From NCBI RefSeq assembly GCF_030534335.1, contig NZ_CP130565.1:3121501-3185500 (forward strand): a DNA stretch of 64,000 nucleotides. Direction: 5' to 3'. The translations under genes and the position numbers were made by a program. This document shows positions 43,301-58,300 of this stretch, piece after piece. The notes beneath the pieces are model-generated. The model searched no databases and was not told the DNA's origin. It worked only from the letters and a program-made list of their open reading frames with translations. The stretch's first letter is position 1. Every line of letters starts with the position of its first letter. This DNA comes from Marivirga harenae. Its GTDB lineage: Bacteria; Bacteroidota; Bacteroidia; Cytophagales; Cyclobacteriaceae.

Positions 43301-46300
43301 GACTCTTTCAATTTTAGAGACTCTTCATAGTAATCTGCTGATTTATCTAGTCTCCCGATTTCATCGTAGATAATCCCTACATTGTTCATCGCTCTGGATA
43401 AGGAGGGTAGATTATCTAATTCCTTTTCCAACTCTAAGACCTTCAAAAAATATTCTAAGGTTTTTTCGTAAGCGCCTAAACCGTAGTATGAAATTCCCAG
43501 ATTATTTAATAACTGAATTTCAGAATATACATCCTCTATTTTTCTAGCTAAATCTAATCCGAGCTGACCATAAAAAATCGCCTGAGACGGTTCCGAAGTA
43601 CTCATATTATAAAGTAGGTCTTTATATATGTTTACCCGAGTGCTGTCTGCAATCTCCGCCTTCAATACATTCTTAAGACTGTCTGTTTGGTCGTTGGCAA
43701 AGGAAATTGCAGGAAACACAAAAAATAAGAAAATCACTATTCTTACCAGCATATATTTAATATTAAAGCTTAATCACTTCAATTTATTATAAATATACTC
43801 TCAAAACAATATTAAGCTTTTAATCCTTTACTTTTAGTTTTCAGTATACCAATTCCTCAATCTTACTTCTATATCTTTATTCGTAGAATTAATTACAGAT
43901 TTGAATTTTTCTACATCTGCAAAACCTCCCTGTCCTCTGAAATGAAAAGGATAAACAATTTTAGGTTGAAATTCCAATACGGCATCAGAGGCTTGTTCAA
44001 TTGACATAGTATAGGGTAAATTCATGCATACAAAAGCGATATCAATATTTTTCAAGGCTCGCATTTCAGGAATATCTTCAGTATCTCCAGAAATATAAAT
44101 CACTTTATCAGCAATATTCAATAAATAACCATTTCCCCTTCCTTTGGGGTGCCCTAGTTTCAGCATCAACGGGAAGGTTGTACATAGGGACGGCAGTTAT
44201 TTTAATACCCTTGAAAGATGTGCTGTTATCATTGTTTAAAATTTCTATTTCGGAATTATCAATTCCTTCCATTTGTTTTGCCACCGCTTCAGGAACTACA
44301 AAATGAGATTTTTTAGTATTGAGGGCAGTTAACGTTTTTTTATTTAAGTGATCTCCGTGGATATCAGTAATCAAAATTAAATCAGCATCATTAAGCCCTT
44401 TGAAGCCTTCTGCGCCTCCGTAGGGATCCACATAAATTGTAAACTCTTTATATTCAAGGGCCAAGGTTCCATGCACAATTGGATGAATTTTAATATCTCC
44501 ATCATTTGTTTTAATTATATCTTGTCCATTTAAATTTAAAGTAATGAAGCAGCAGAATACGAGAATAATATTTTTCATAGATTTTTATTTTTACAAACCT
44601 TCAGCAAGGATTTTTGTTAAACCGTCCATCACCATTAAATGGTCATACGTTCTTTTTTGTGGCAATCGTAACAATAACAATTTACTTTATTTTTCAACAA
44701 TCCTGATTTTAAAATGGATTTACCTAAAAGAGCTCTTACTGATTCCTGGATTCCTTCCGTGATAGAAGGATGTGGATGCACACACTCAGCCAATTCCTCA
44801 ATCCCTTTGTTCATACTAATTAAAAGTGCTACAGCTTGAATTGCAGCAGAAGCTTGTTCACCGACTACTCTCATTCCCAATATCTTCATTTCTTCATCAT
44901 CAGTCACTAGCAGTTTAATAAAACCTTGTGTGTTTCGTTTGGCAACGGCTCTGGCGATGGTGGAATAATCAGTAGTTACAACTTTATAATTCAATCCCTT
45001 TTCTTGAGCTGCCTTTTCATTATAACCTACGCCTGCGACTTCAGGATTTAGAAACATTATGGTACTGATATTTTCGTATACAAGCTTCTTGCGTGGATTA
45101 CCAAATATTTTTTCAACTGCATATCTCCCTTCTAGTTCTCCAACATTCACCAAGTTGATGTCTGCCGTGATGTCTCCAACCGCAAAAATATTCCTCACGG
45201 ATGTCTTGGTGTCATCATCTTCTACGCCTCTTTGCCCCATTTTGACACGAACAGCATCTTCCCACAAATTCTCATAGTTGGGAACCCTCCCTACGGACAC
45301 CAGCGCTTTGTCTACTTCAAAAGATTCTTGGTGCCCGTCCAAAAAATTCAATGTATAGCTAACTTTTCCATTTTTTCTCTCGATATGAGATAGGGAAGAG
45401 TTTCTATGAATGTGCACGCCCTGCATTTCTAAATTTTTCTCAATTACAGAAACAACATCTGGGTCTTCAAATGGAAGAATTGAATCTCCCTTATCTATTA
45501 GATACACTTTTGTTTGGCCAAAGCCAGAAAAAATGGTTGCATACTCACAACCTATAACTCCGGCTCCAACGATAACCATGCTCTTAGGAAAGCCATCCAT
45601 TAATTCAATGCCATCACTAGTCAGAATATGTTCCTCATCTACTGGAATATTAGGCAAATACCTGGGCCTGCTACCAGTGGCAATAATTATGTAGTCAGTT
45701 TCAACAGCTAATCGCTCCTGCTGGGTTTCAATTTCTACAATATGATCACTAACAATGCATGCTTCTCCTTCAATGAAATTGATGTATGGACTGTATTTTG
45801 AATTATTCTGAAGTTCTGTCAGATGGCTGGATAATAAATGAACCCTTTCTTTTACTGCATTTTGAACTTCCAATTGAATTTCCTCCCACACGGCTTTAGG
45901 AGGCTCAAGATGATAGCGATCCAAATTCTTGCGAAATGCTAACATATCGCGGGATAGTTCCCATAACGTTTTAGAAGATAATGCACCATTGGTAATACCG
46001 GCTCCTCCTAAAACATTTTTTTCAATTAGAAGTGTCTTTTTCTTTAAATCTACTGCCCTCATGGCTGCAGCGTAACCAGAAGGGCCAGCTCCAATAATCA
46101 CTAAATCATAACGCTCCATAAATACATTTCATTTACACAGCAATATAAAAATTTATGAGGATATAACTCTATTTAATGGCGAAGACTAAGTTAATTGTAT
46201 CAATCAAACAACTCTTTAACATTCGTTTCAATTTTTTCTGACAGTTCTCCAGTAGGTAGGTCATTCACATCGCCTCCAAAAGGTTCTTCAATTTCTTCAG

Positions 46301-49300
46301 CTATTAACTCAACACTGATCAAAATGAAAAAGATGAATAAAACTATAGGAATCGTCATGTAATGAAACTCTGTAATAAATGCGAGTGGTAGTGTAATTGT
46401 GTAAGTAAAGATAAATTTCTTAATAAACATGCTGTAAGAATAGGGGATAGGTGTATTTTTTATTCTTTCGCAGCCCCCCAAGATATCTGAAAACTCTTTC
46501 ATCTCTTTATCTAAAACAAAAAATTGATGAGGGCTTAACTTGTTTTCAGTCAATAGCTTATTAAGCTTTTGATACATCAAGGAAGTAATTGCATTAGGTA
46601 TATGCTCCTTCTTAGTTAATTCATGTAGAATTTCCTCATCAACTAATTTCAAGTGCTTCGGTTTTATACCTTTCCTTAAGTGATCTCTTAAGGCAAATGC
46701 AAAAGCCGGAATTAATCCTTTAAAAAATGCTCTGTCTTTATCATTTTCTTTTGGAATAAAAGCATTTATTTTGGAAGCCAGATTTCTGGAATTATTCAAT
46801 AGCAATCCCCACAATTTTCTTCCTTCATACCATCTGTCGTAGGCAGAATTGACTCTAAAAACCAAGAATAAACCCAAAACTATACCTAACAGCGAGTGCA
46901 CCACGGTTGTACTATTGAATTCTAATTTAAAGTAATCTTCTAACAAGAAAGTAACAATTCCAGTGTATGCTCCCATTATCAATAAAGCGGGCATCAAAGT
47001 TTTAACGACTTGTCTACTATAGGTATGAAAAATTAGACCTAACCAGTTTTTGGGATTGTATTTAATCATAATTCTTTTTGAATGATCTTTCCATAAAAAT
47101 TTGATTACAATTATAGGGAAATTATGTTGACTTTAAATTTTCCTTAATAAATTTAGAGATTTAACACTTAGTTTAATTAACGACTTATATGAAATATAGC
47201 CTACTATTCTTTTTGGTTTTATATCTTCAATCCGTTAGCGCCCAGATCACACCCCAAAAAATTGATATTGTTCGAGATCAGTGGGGTGTGGCACATATTT
47301 ATGCTGAAACTGATGCAGAAGTAGCCTACGGATTAGCTTGGGCTCATGCAGAGGATGATTTTAAAACGATTCAATCAACATTGATTGCCGGTAAACTGAT
47401 GGCAGGACAACAATTCGGGAAAGATGGAGCAGGAATTGATTTTTTTACACAATTTATTGGTGCTCCCGATCTTGTTGAAAAGGAGAAGAACGAATTATCG
47501 CCAGAGTTTAGAGCCCTATTGGACGGGTATATTCAAGGAATTAATGCTTATGCCGAAAAGCACCATAAAGAAGTACTGCATAGAAAATTGTTTCCGGTAA
47601 TCGAAGATGATATGCTGACCGCCTTTGTTTTATCATTATCATCCATGAGTGGGGTAGATAAAATTGTAGGAGATATAGCTGCTAACAAGAAATTCAATAA
47701 TCCGTATATTGGTATTGGTTCAAACGGCATCGCTATCAGCAAAACTAAAACAACTACAGGTGAAAGCTTTTTGGCCGTGAATTCCCATCAACCCTTTGAA
47801 GGACCAGCAAGTTGGTATGAAGTTCATATGCACAGTGAAGATGGATTGAATATGCTAGGCTCACTCTTTCCTGCTAGTCCTACTATTTTCCATGGAGTAA
47901 ATGAAAATTTGGGCTGGGCACATACAGTGAATCACCCTGATAAAATGGATGTTTATCAATTAAGAATGCATAATGAAAAAAAAGAGCATTACTATTTTGA
48001 TGGTGAAGTTTTGGCATTAGAAAAGCGAAAAGCCAAGCTTAAGGTGAAGATATTGGGAATATCTATTCCGATTTCCAAAACTTATTACAATAGTGTTTAT
48101 GGTCCTGTTTTAGAAAATAAAAATGGTTTTTTTGCTGTAAGCTTCAGCTCGAATAAGAATTTGAAAGCCATTCAGCAATGGTATGAAATGACCAAAACTA
48201 AAAATTTTGAAGAATTTCAATCAGTCATTTCACGCTTAGAGCTTCCAGACTTTAATGTTGTTTATGCAGATAGAGACCATCACATTTACTATGTTAGCAA
48301 TGCTAAATTACCACTGCGTAATACTAATTATAGGTGGGATAAGGTATTGCCTGGAGATACTTCTGCCACCTTGTGGAATCAGTATCATTCCTATGATGAA
48401 CTACCTAGCTACCTCGATCCTGCATCAGGATATTTATTCAATATGAATAATACTCCATTTAATGCTACTGCATACGAAGAAAATCTGGATTCCTTGGATT
48501 TTCCATCAGAAATGGGATTTTCTATAAAGGATAACAATAGGAGTGTTCGTTTCCAAAGCTTAATCAGTAAGAAAGTGAAATTGAGTTATCAGGATTTCAA
48601 AAGGATAAAATTTGATATTCAATATCCAGATCAATTTCAATTTGTTGAAGATGTTAATATCATTTTCAGCTTAACGCCTGAGGATTATCCTGAAATAGAA
48701 GAATATTTGACCATTCTTCAGAAATGGGATCGAAAAGCGGAAAGTGAAAGCGTGGGTGCCGGATTGATGAAAGTGTTAATCACACATGCAAAAGGAAAAA
48801 AGATCGATAAAGCTAAAGGTGTTGAAATTGTTAAAAAATCCCAATCCCAATTGATAGCTGAATTTGGCACCATTCAAGTCCCGCTTAGCAAACTGCAGGT
48901 ACATAAGCGTGGAGAAACAGAAATGCCTATAGAGGGTTTACCTGATGTGATTGCACCAATGTACACTAATAAGTTCGGAGATGGCTTAAAGGAAAAGACC
49001 TATGTAGGAGAATCTTATATTTTACTGGCTCGATTTGGTGAGGGTTTACCAAAATTGGAATCTATTATGCCGTATGGGGCTTCTTCCAAGCCTGAAAGTC
49101 CTCATTATACGGATCAAATGGAAATGTTTGTCAATAAGGATTTAAAACCAATGACTTTAGATAAAGAAGAGATTTATAAAAATGCAGCTAAAATCTATCA
49201 TCCTCAGGTTGAATGACAGTTTCCATATAGTGTTCCATATCGAATTCAGATAGGATTGTAGTCTTTTTTAAATACAAAGGATGCCTGGGATGACCAGCTT

Positions 49301-52300
49301 TCAAATGTTCTCCAGCCGAAAGCCATTGACAATCGTAAAATTGACTCATATTGAAAATATCTGATAGACAATGCTTTAAAAAAGGTCTTGAATCAATAAG
49401 ATTTCCCCATGCTGCCCATATAAATACCTCATCCTCTTCAAGATAAGATTCAATAATCTCTAGGTTCTGTTCATGGTATTTCTTTTCAATTTTGTGATGA
49501 AGCAATTTTGCATCGGCACTTCTTTGAGGATAAAGGTTGAGCATAATCCAACTATCAAATTGATTATTAAGAGCAATTCTTTCAACAGATGAAACTGTAC
49601 CATCATACTGTTCTGGTTTTGCTTGACTAGGATTTACGCCAATGCATATCAAGGTCTTTTTTCCTTTTTTACCTAAGGAATAGCGGTAATTTCCCGTTTT
49701 GTCTGTCTCATAAATCCAGTCCATAATTCAAGATAACTAATATTTGAAAAGGAAGTCAGTACCTTTTCAGTATTTTTTACAAGTTTTTGAAGTATGGATG
49801 ATTCTTTAAGTTAAGAATCATATTGATGGTTCCAATGAGCCAGATGAAAATATAATCTTTGATGCAATAGAAAAAGAGAAACATGACCTTGGTTTAGGAC
49901 TGTCTTTTTAACTATCCAAGTTCTTTTCAAAAACAATTGAATAGCTATTTAAGTAGAAGAAGTAAATTGAAATATTTAATAGCTACAGTAGCACTATCCT
50001 GTTTTGAGAGAATTTTTTATTTCTATATATTTTATCAAGTCATAAGACGCTGCTAAAGGGTCTTGACTATTACTGAAATATTACAAGAAAACTTGATTTA
50101 ATATTATTTTTTCCTATCTTTATTATAAATTTAATTGCGATATGAGGACCTTACTATCAATTCTTATTCTTTTTGTTTCCTTATCACTATCCTTAAGTTG
50201 TCGCAATAGCAGTGACGTAGAGCCCGAAAGTAAATCATCCCTAATACCATCAAATGATTTTAATTTTGAGACTTTTGACTGTGATGATTGTACGTACATA
50301 GTCACAGATTACAAAACGGATGGTAAAGAATTGAATATTGAGCCCGGTGATATTATATGCTTGGATAGTAAGGTAGCTTATGACAGACTGTTGTTTTCTA
50401 ACATCAATGGTACTGAGGCAAACCCCGTCATAATTAGAAATTGTAATGGTCAAGCAATTATTCAAGCCACAAAACCTGGAGGAATTAGTTTTGAGTATTC
50501 TTCACATTTTAAGCTATTAGGAGATGGTGGTGGTTCAAATTACGGTATTAAAGTGACTACAAACACTGGATTTTATGTGTTGATGAGGACGTTTTCTAAT
50601 CAATTTGAAATTGCCCATCTAGAAGTTGCAGGTAATAATGACGGATTTGCTGGAATAGGACTAAAAACAAGTCCCTACGAAGATTGTGAATTATTTGAAG
50701 ATCCAGCCAGACCTTGGACAATGACGGACATTATTATTAGAAATAATTATGTCCATAATGTTAACGGAGAAGGACTATATATAGGACATGGTTTTCATGC
50801 TGGTTGGACTGGTAACTCATGTCCTAATGTTGTCTATCCTCATGTTATAAAAAGACTTAAGGTTTTTTCTAATATTATAGAAAACACGGGTTATGATGGT
50901 ATGCAAATCAAAAACGGAGACGAAGATATTGAAATTTATGATAATTATATCTTTAATTATGGGACTCGTGCAGAAAATGGACAAAATGAAGGCGTTCTTA
51001 TTGGTGGACCAATGACAGGTTTGTTTTATAATAATGTTATTATTAAAGGAACAGGAAATGGACTCAGGATGCTGAATATTGGTGGAAACAATGATGTCTA
51101 TAATAATATAATAATGGAGTCTGGGAAAAGTGGTATTCGTGTCGATGGGGGAAATGAGTTTGACCTGATATTTGATAATCCATATTTAAATTTCTTTAAT
51201 AATCATATTATAAACTCTGGGGAATATGGCTTTGTAATTTTTGATAAAAGAGATGCCGTCCGAAGATTTAAAAACAATTTGGTAATTAATGCTAGCGACC
51301 AGCTGATTGCCATTGGCTCACAAATAGACGCTATTGATACTTCTCATAATATCGCTACTCAAGATCTGAATTTCGTGAAATTTAAGAACCTAGATTCTTA
51401 TGAGTTTGAATTATTGCCAGACTCGCCTGGAATTGATGCTGGAACTAATGTGTCAAACTTCGGTGTCGATATTGACATCATGAGGAGGCCAAGACCATCT
51501 GGTGCAAGCTTTGATGTGGGTGCTTTTGAAAACCAATAAAATTTATTGATAGTCTATTAATTATTGTTTGATTTTTAATTCATTTCTTTACTTAAACGCA
51601 TAATTATAAAATCATTCTAGCTCATTATTGGTTGGTTATATATAATTAGTAATGCAAAAAGCAATTATTAAAAAATTGAGAGTTTTAATTTGTTGAGTTT
51701 TGTAGGGAAGTGAAAAGCAACCCTTACTTTTGCTAGTATGTTTTCCATTTTTCAAAAACCACATCCTTTCATTTTTAATTCTGCCAGTATAGTAATTCCC
51801 GGAATTTTTACTTTTCTATTAATTTTTATTTTTAAACCACTGGGTTTTAATAGTCTTCCTATCAATTATGTTTTGGCTTTTGCGCTAGGTTTCGGTCTAA
51901 TTGCATCAAGTTTGGTTTTAATTTCAGTGAAATTATTGAAATTCACTTTTCCCAAATGGATGGATGAAGATGCTTGGACCTTGGGTAAGGAAGTCTTTCT
52001 TATTTTCACAGTATTGATTTTGATTGCATTCACCATTTTCATCATATTTTTAGGGATCGATATAGCAGATAGTAGTCCTTTTGCTTTGTTTAGAATGGTT
52101 TTCATCAAGACGCTTTTATTTAGCGCTTTCCCCATACTTTTTATGGTTTTGTTTGAGCAATATAACTATCAGAGGACGCAATTAAAGGAAGCAGTGGATT
52201 TAAGCCAAAAGGTAACTCATGAAAAGAATAGTCATGCCTTTACACATTCCATTAGAGCTGAAAATGGCCAGTTGGTCTTACAGTTGGCCAGTAAGGAGAT

Positions 52301-55300
52301 ACTTTGGGCACAATCAGATGGAAATTATCTTGATTTATATTATATAAATGAAGCTAATGAAATCAAAAAGGAGTTAATAAGGAATAGATTAAAGAACTTA
52401 GCAGATCAGCTGCCAGATGATTCCTTTTTTCATTGTCATAAAAGTTATTTGATTAACCTTAATCATATTCAGAAAGTCCAGGGTAATGCTAGAAACTTTG
52501 AAGTAATCCTACGATATGCTAATGTTTCCATTCCCGTGGCCAGGTCAAAATCTGCTGAATTAAAAGAGAAAATCAATCATAATTTTTAGGGGCTTCCTTT
52601 TTACACCTAATCGTTCCCATTAATACCAAACAGTACTCATCACTTCTCAAATGCTGATTTGACAACTCATATTTGCTTCATCATTCATAAACACAAAAGT
52701 AAAAAATGAAGCAGGTTCTATTAGCATTTATTATTTTAATCACTACTGAAATACTCCATGCGCAAGTCTACACGGAGGAGAAAAGCAAACATAGATTTGC
52801 TCAAACCTATATAGGATTTAATGCACAGATAGTACCAACACAAGGTCAATTTGTATCAGACGGTTTGAGTAGTAAATTTCCAACCCTTATTTCTCCAAGG
52901 TTTAATATAGGAGGCTTGCATTTCTGGGGAAAATGGGATTTCAATGTTAATCTTCCTCTTGGTCATTTGGGGGATAAAAAAGTGGCAGAAGAAACTGAGT
53001 ATTTCTTTCAACCAGGAGCAGATTTAAGTGCTCGGTACTATCCAAGGAGAATGGAATTTGGTAAATTGAGACCTTATGCTGGTGTTTCATTTAACCAGAT
53101 GGTTTTCAAGTTGGATCATAAAGAGCTAGGAAGCAGAGATGATTTATTTTTCACTGCATCGCCCTTAGCAGGGGTTTCCTATGCTTATAAGGGATGGCAA
53201 CTCAATGCGGAACTTATGTGGGTACCCACGAACAAAAAAGAGTTCTATACGAGCCGAAATCAAAGAGAAATATTTCATTTACCGCGAAATTACTTTTCAG
53301 TTGGGATTGTAAAGTATTTTGATACGACACTAAAGGAAGAGAAAGGCTATAAAAATGAATCTACCAAGAAGAAGGAAGACGAATTGAGAAGTAAAGGGAA
53401 ACTAAATAGCTTTTCTATTGGTATCGCACCGAGCGCAGCATATTTCTTGCAGGCCCCGCAATTCTCTCAAGGTGAGCAGCAGTCTTTACCACGGCATAAA
53501 GGCGAATTTAATTGGGATTTTGGGCTAGGCTACTTATTTCATGATGCGGGGCTTCATATTGGTTTTAGTTATAGAGATTACAGCTCAAATTCAAATAGCT
53601 ACGGTCTAGAGCACGTAATTCGAAGACGATCTGTGGCATTAGAAGCGTTCAAATTCTTCTGGGATTACAATGGATTTGTCCCTTTCATTGGACCAAGTAT
53701 TAGCTATGAAAGATGGGGTGCGGCTGAATTTGAAGATGATGTGATGACAAGTGAAGTAGCCAGAACAAAAATGATTTCGCCTGGAATTATATTTGGCTGG
53801 GACATAGTTCCATCTCCATTGGAGACCTGGATTTTACGAACAAACCTTCGATATTATCCTCTACAAAAAGTCAAAAATCCTACTGGAGAAATATCAAGAG
53901 TCGATCAATTTGAATTCAACATCATTCAATTGGTTATTTATCCTAATAGAATCATAAATACTCGTTAATCATATGAATTACATAGTTCAAAATATATTAT
54001 ACGTGCATATTTGCGCAGGGGCAATTGCTATATTGAGTGGCGCAGTGGCCATAAGTTCCACCAAAGGGAAGGGAACGCATCAAAAAGCTGGGAAAATATA
54101 CTCAGTGGCAATGTTAGTGGTCTTTATCACTGGAATCACAATAGCTTCTTATAAATTCAATAAGTTCTTATTTTTAATCGCTTTCATCAGCTACTACAGT
54201 GTTTTTGCTGGAGTTCGCATATTAAAATTGAAAAAGCTTCACAAAGGGCAGGAAGCCAGATGGTTTGATTGGTTGGCAGGATCAATAAATTTCATAGCCA
54301 ACTTTTCATTTGTTTGCATGGCCGTTTATTATGCGGTTACACCAGATATAAATGTGCCTGGCGTATTGCTTTCTGCAGGTTTCGGTCTTGGGGGAATGTA
54401 CCTCAGTTACATCAATATGAAACCATTTATTTCCAAACCTGAAAAAGCCTATCATTGGTACACTTATCATTTAGGAAATATGATGGGCGGCTATATTGCC
54501 ACCTTTACCGCTTTTTTCTCTACTATGGTCACACGGTTTGAATTCATGAATCCATTTTTAGCTTTTGCATTACCTTCACTAATCGGAATTCCATTTATAA
54601 TATACTGGACAAACAAAACAGAATTAAAATTTAACACAAAATGAAAAATATTTTTTACTTAGTAGTCATCATCCTTTCCAGTACTTTGATAAGCTGTAGT
54701 TACTTAAAAAATGTACAGTTATTAAGTGGCGGAGAATTAAAGCGTCAGAAGTTTGTACAAGCCATCCCTTTTGAGATGAGAAAGGACTTGATTGTGGTAA
54801 AAGCAAAAGTAAATGGTGATAGCACAGAGCGAGAATTTATTTTTGATACGGGCGCTTTCAATAGCAAAATTGAAAAGGGATTGGCAGAGTCGCTCAGTAT
54901 GAAAACCATCACTACCAAATCCAATTCTACCGCAGCTGGAGTAACTAGAAAAATTGAGGTCACTAGAATAGACTCCTTAGTTTTTGGAGAAACGGCTTTT
55001 TATAATGTCGGAGCTGGAAAAGTTGAGTATGATGAGCAGTCTGCCAGTCCTTGCATAGCGCAGCATGGCATCATTGGGGCTAATATTATGAAGCTAGCCC
55101 ACTGGAAAATTGATTACGAACATCAGATGATCTATTTTTCAGATCAACCCTTTGTAGTTAAAGAATCAGCTTACAATATTGAATTTGATAACCCATTGCT
55201 TTCTGGAACGCCATTGATTAGTATGAAAATAGGTGGAAAGGAAGCGCAGAACATCCTATTTGATGTGGGCTATAATGGTGGTTTAGTATTACCCATTGCC

Positions 55301-58300
55301 TTAGCCAAAGAATTTGAAGGAAGTGAAAAGTTATTTTTCGACAGATCAACTACTGGAATTTACGGAGCCAAAGCGGATACGCTTATTGAAAAACAGTTGG
55401 AAGTTGAAATTGATGGATTTCAGACTAGTATTCCTGTTAATTTCTCCGCAAACGGAAAAGCGCTCTTGGGCAATGAGTTTTTGAAGCACTTTGAGGTAAT
55501 TATTAATTATGATAAGAATATAATTCAGTTGATTGAAAGAAAGACTGTCAGTATTGATCCTAATGCTCCATTCATTCCAGGTGTTTTGAATGATAATCAA
55601 TGGGTGGTTGATAGAACTACTGAAGATTTACCTTTTGATTTGGGGGACACATTAAATTCAGTAAATGGCAAAACACCAAGAGAGTTATTTGATAATTACT
55701 GTGACTATCTAATGCATGTTGGGACTCTGATTAATACGGACAGCTTAAAGCTTGTGAAATCAAGCGGAGAAGAATTCATTATTAATAATAAATCTATTTC
55801 GAAGTGATGGTCAGAAGAATCACAGCATTAATTTCATATTTCTTATTGGGCTATTCTTTGGTAGCACAAGAATATGATCAAGCAATTGCCAAAGCGAGAT
55901 TCCTCATTCAGGAACATCAAAAGCAAACTAATATTCCTGGGCTGCAAGTTGCAGTAATGATTGATGGTGAAATGATTTGGAGTGAATCCATGGGTTATGC
56001 TGATCTGGAAAATGCTGTTCCAGTGACGAGCAAAACTCAGTTTAGAACGGCTAGTCTTGCAAAACCATTGACCTCCATAGCACTAGGAAATTTGCTGGAA
56101 GATAATCTGATCAGTTTAGACAATACTGTTGAAGACTTCCTTCCTGATTATCCTGCTCCTGCGAAAGAAATTACTGTAAGGCAGTTAGCGGGCTCCATTT
56201 CAGGAATCCGACATTATAATGATGCCGACCCTAAATTCAGAACTAAAAACTACAAAACAGTTCAAGAGGCGGTAACTATTTTTCGCGATGACCCACTGGA
56301 TTTTGAGCCTGGTACAGAATATGGCTATTCAAGTTACGGCTGGGTACTCTTGAGCGCTCTAATGGAGAAAGCTGCTGGTGTTTCTTTTGAAAAGATCATG
56401 AATGATAGCTGGGATCAGCTGGGAATTGAGAATACTTCATTTGATTCTCCTAATCATGATTCTGAGGACATCAGTAAATTTTATATTAAAGGAAGAAAAA
56501 GGCGAGAACTGGCACCTTTTCAAAACAGATCTTTCATGTACGCTGGGGGCGGTTATTTGTCAACATCGGAAGACTTGGTCAGAATTGGGCATCAGTTTAT
56601 CAATTTCGATTTTCTCAAAAAATCAACAGTAGATACATTGACCAAGTCATTACATCTCAAGAATGGAGCGTTGACCTACTATGGATTGGGATGGGAGTTA
56701 GGTTCCAGCAAAATCGATACTGAAGTCTGGCATCATAATGGAAGCATGCCTACAGCCAGAACGCATTGGCTGCTTTTGCCAGAACAGAAGATAGTTTTGG
56801 CTTATATGAGTAATACAGGTGAACATGTATTCTTTAATGATGCAGAAGCACACGCCATCGCCCAAATTTTTCTGGATGCTAAAAGAGCAAAAGCAGGTGT
56901 TAATATAAACAGTGAGTACTTGACTAGGGAATGGACAGGTAAAGTCACTTCTTTGTATGGCAAAAGCAAGAAAGCCAAACTCACATTAGAAAGCACTAAA
57001 AATGGTTTAGTGATAGGAGAAATCGCGTTCAAGAGAAGTCGTAAAAGAGAAGTCTATCCAGTCGTTGTTAAATCAAGTACAAAGGATTCCCTGCACTTAA
57101 TAGCCGTGACGCCCATGTTTGCCGATTTTCATTTACGAATAGATTCCAATGACAATTTAGAGGGAGAGTGGCAACACGATTTTGTCCGCAAGCCTAATGA
57201 GGATGAAGATGAATTTTGGAAACAAAGGAAGGCATCCTTTCGAAAAATTCAGGATTAGAGTGATCAGAGTTAGCCTAAAAGCAGATCAAGAATCAATTAG
57301 AAAATTTAAAATGGCAACAAATTGAGGATGTTCTTATTTCCCTTAAAACTTTACCTAGTGAGTAATTTGAAAATAGAAAGATGAGGCGCATTAGATATAT
57401 TGTAGTAGGTTTCTTGCTGAGCCTAAATAGTATTTCAGCACAGCACCTCATTAATGAATTCTTTAAGATTCAATTTGATAATTATGATTTCCCCGTATTG
57501 GTGAGAGGTAATATGGAATCAGGTAAATTGCTGATTTTTGTTCAGGGTGGGCCAGGAGAAACAGCCATTGATTTTGCCAGATCTGATTATCCAAAATGGA
57601 AAAATTCTCTCGAAAAGGAATTAGCAATTGCCTATTATGATCAAAGAGGTTTAAATGGTAAAGTCTCGCAAATTGACAGTTCAAAAATCACCTATCAGCA
57701 ATTTGGTTTAGATGCATTGGCCATTGCGGATTATTTACAGAATAAGTATAAAGTAGATGTCTATTTGTTTGGTCACAGTGCAGGAGGGAAAATGATCCTA
57801 CAGGCTTTAAGCAGTCATCCTGAACGATCAAAAATTCTATCAGGCGCCATACTCGCTTCTACACCTTTTACCTCAGATTATTCGGATGCCCGCTATAATC
57901 ATTTTAGACCAGAATATTTGAAATTGATCGCAGCTGACAATATCAAAAAAGGAGTGAAAACCGAATATTGGCAAAATGCTTATGACTGGATGAGCCATCA
58001 AAAGGTCATTGACGACCTTGAAAGTAGCAATAAATGGAATGAATATGTTGATAAAGCTTTTGAAGCAAGCAAAAGGAAAATCTCATTATCTATGGTAGCT
58101 AAGGTAATATTTTCAAAGCCGTATAACCCTGTAAAATACCTAAAAAGGAAGGATAATGATATGGTTGGGGATTTGCTCTGGCAAAATGAGAAAAATGTGA
58201 ATTACTTCGATGATTTAGATCAAATAGCAGTACCTATTCTACTGATGACAGGTTTCTACGATAATATTGCGCCCTTTAATGAATTGGATAGTGCGCATCA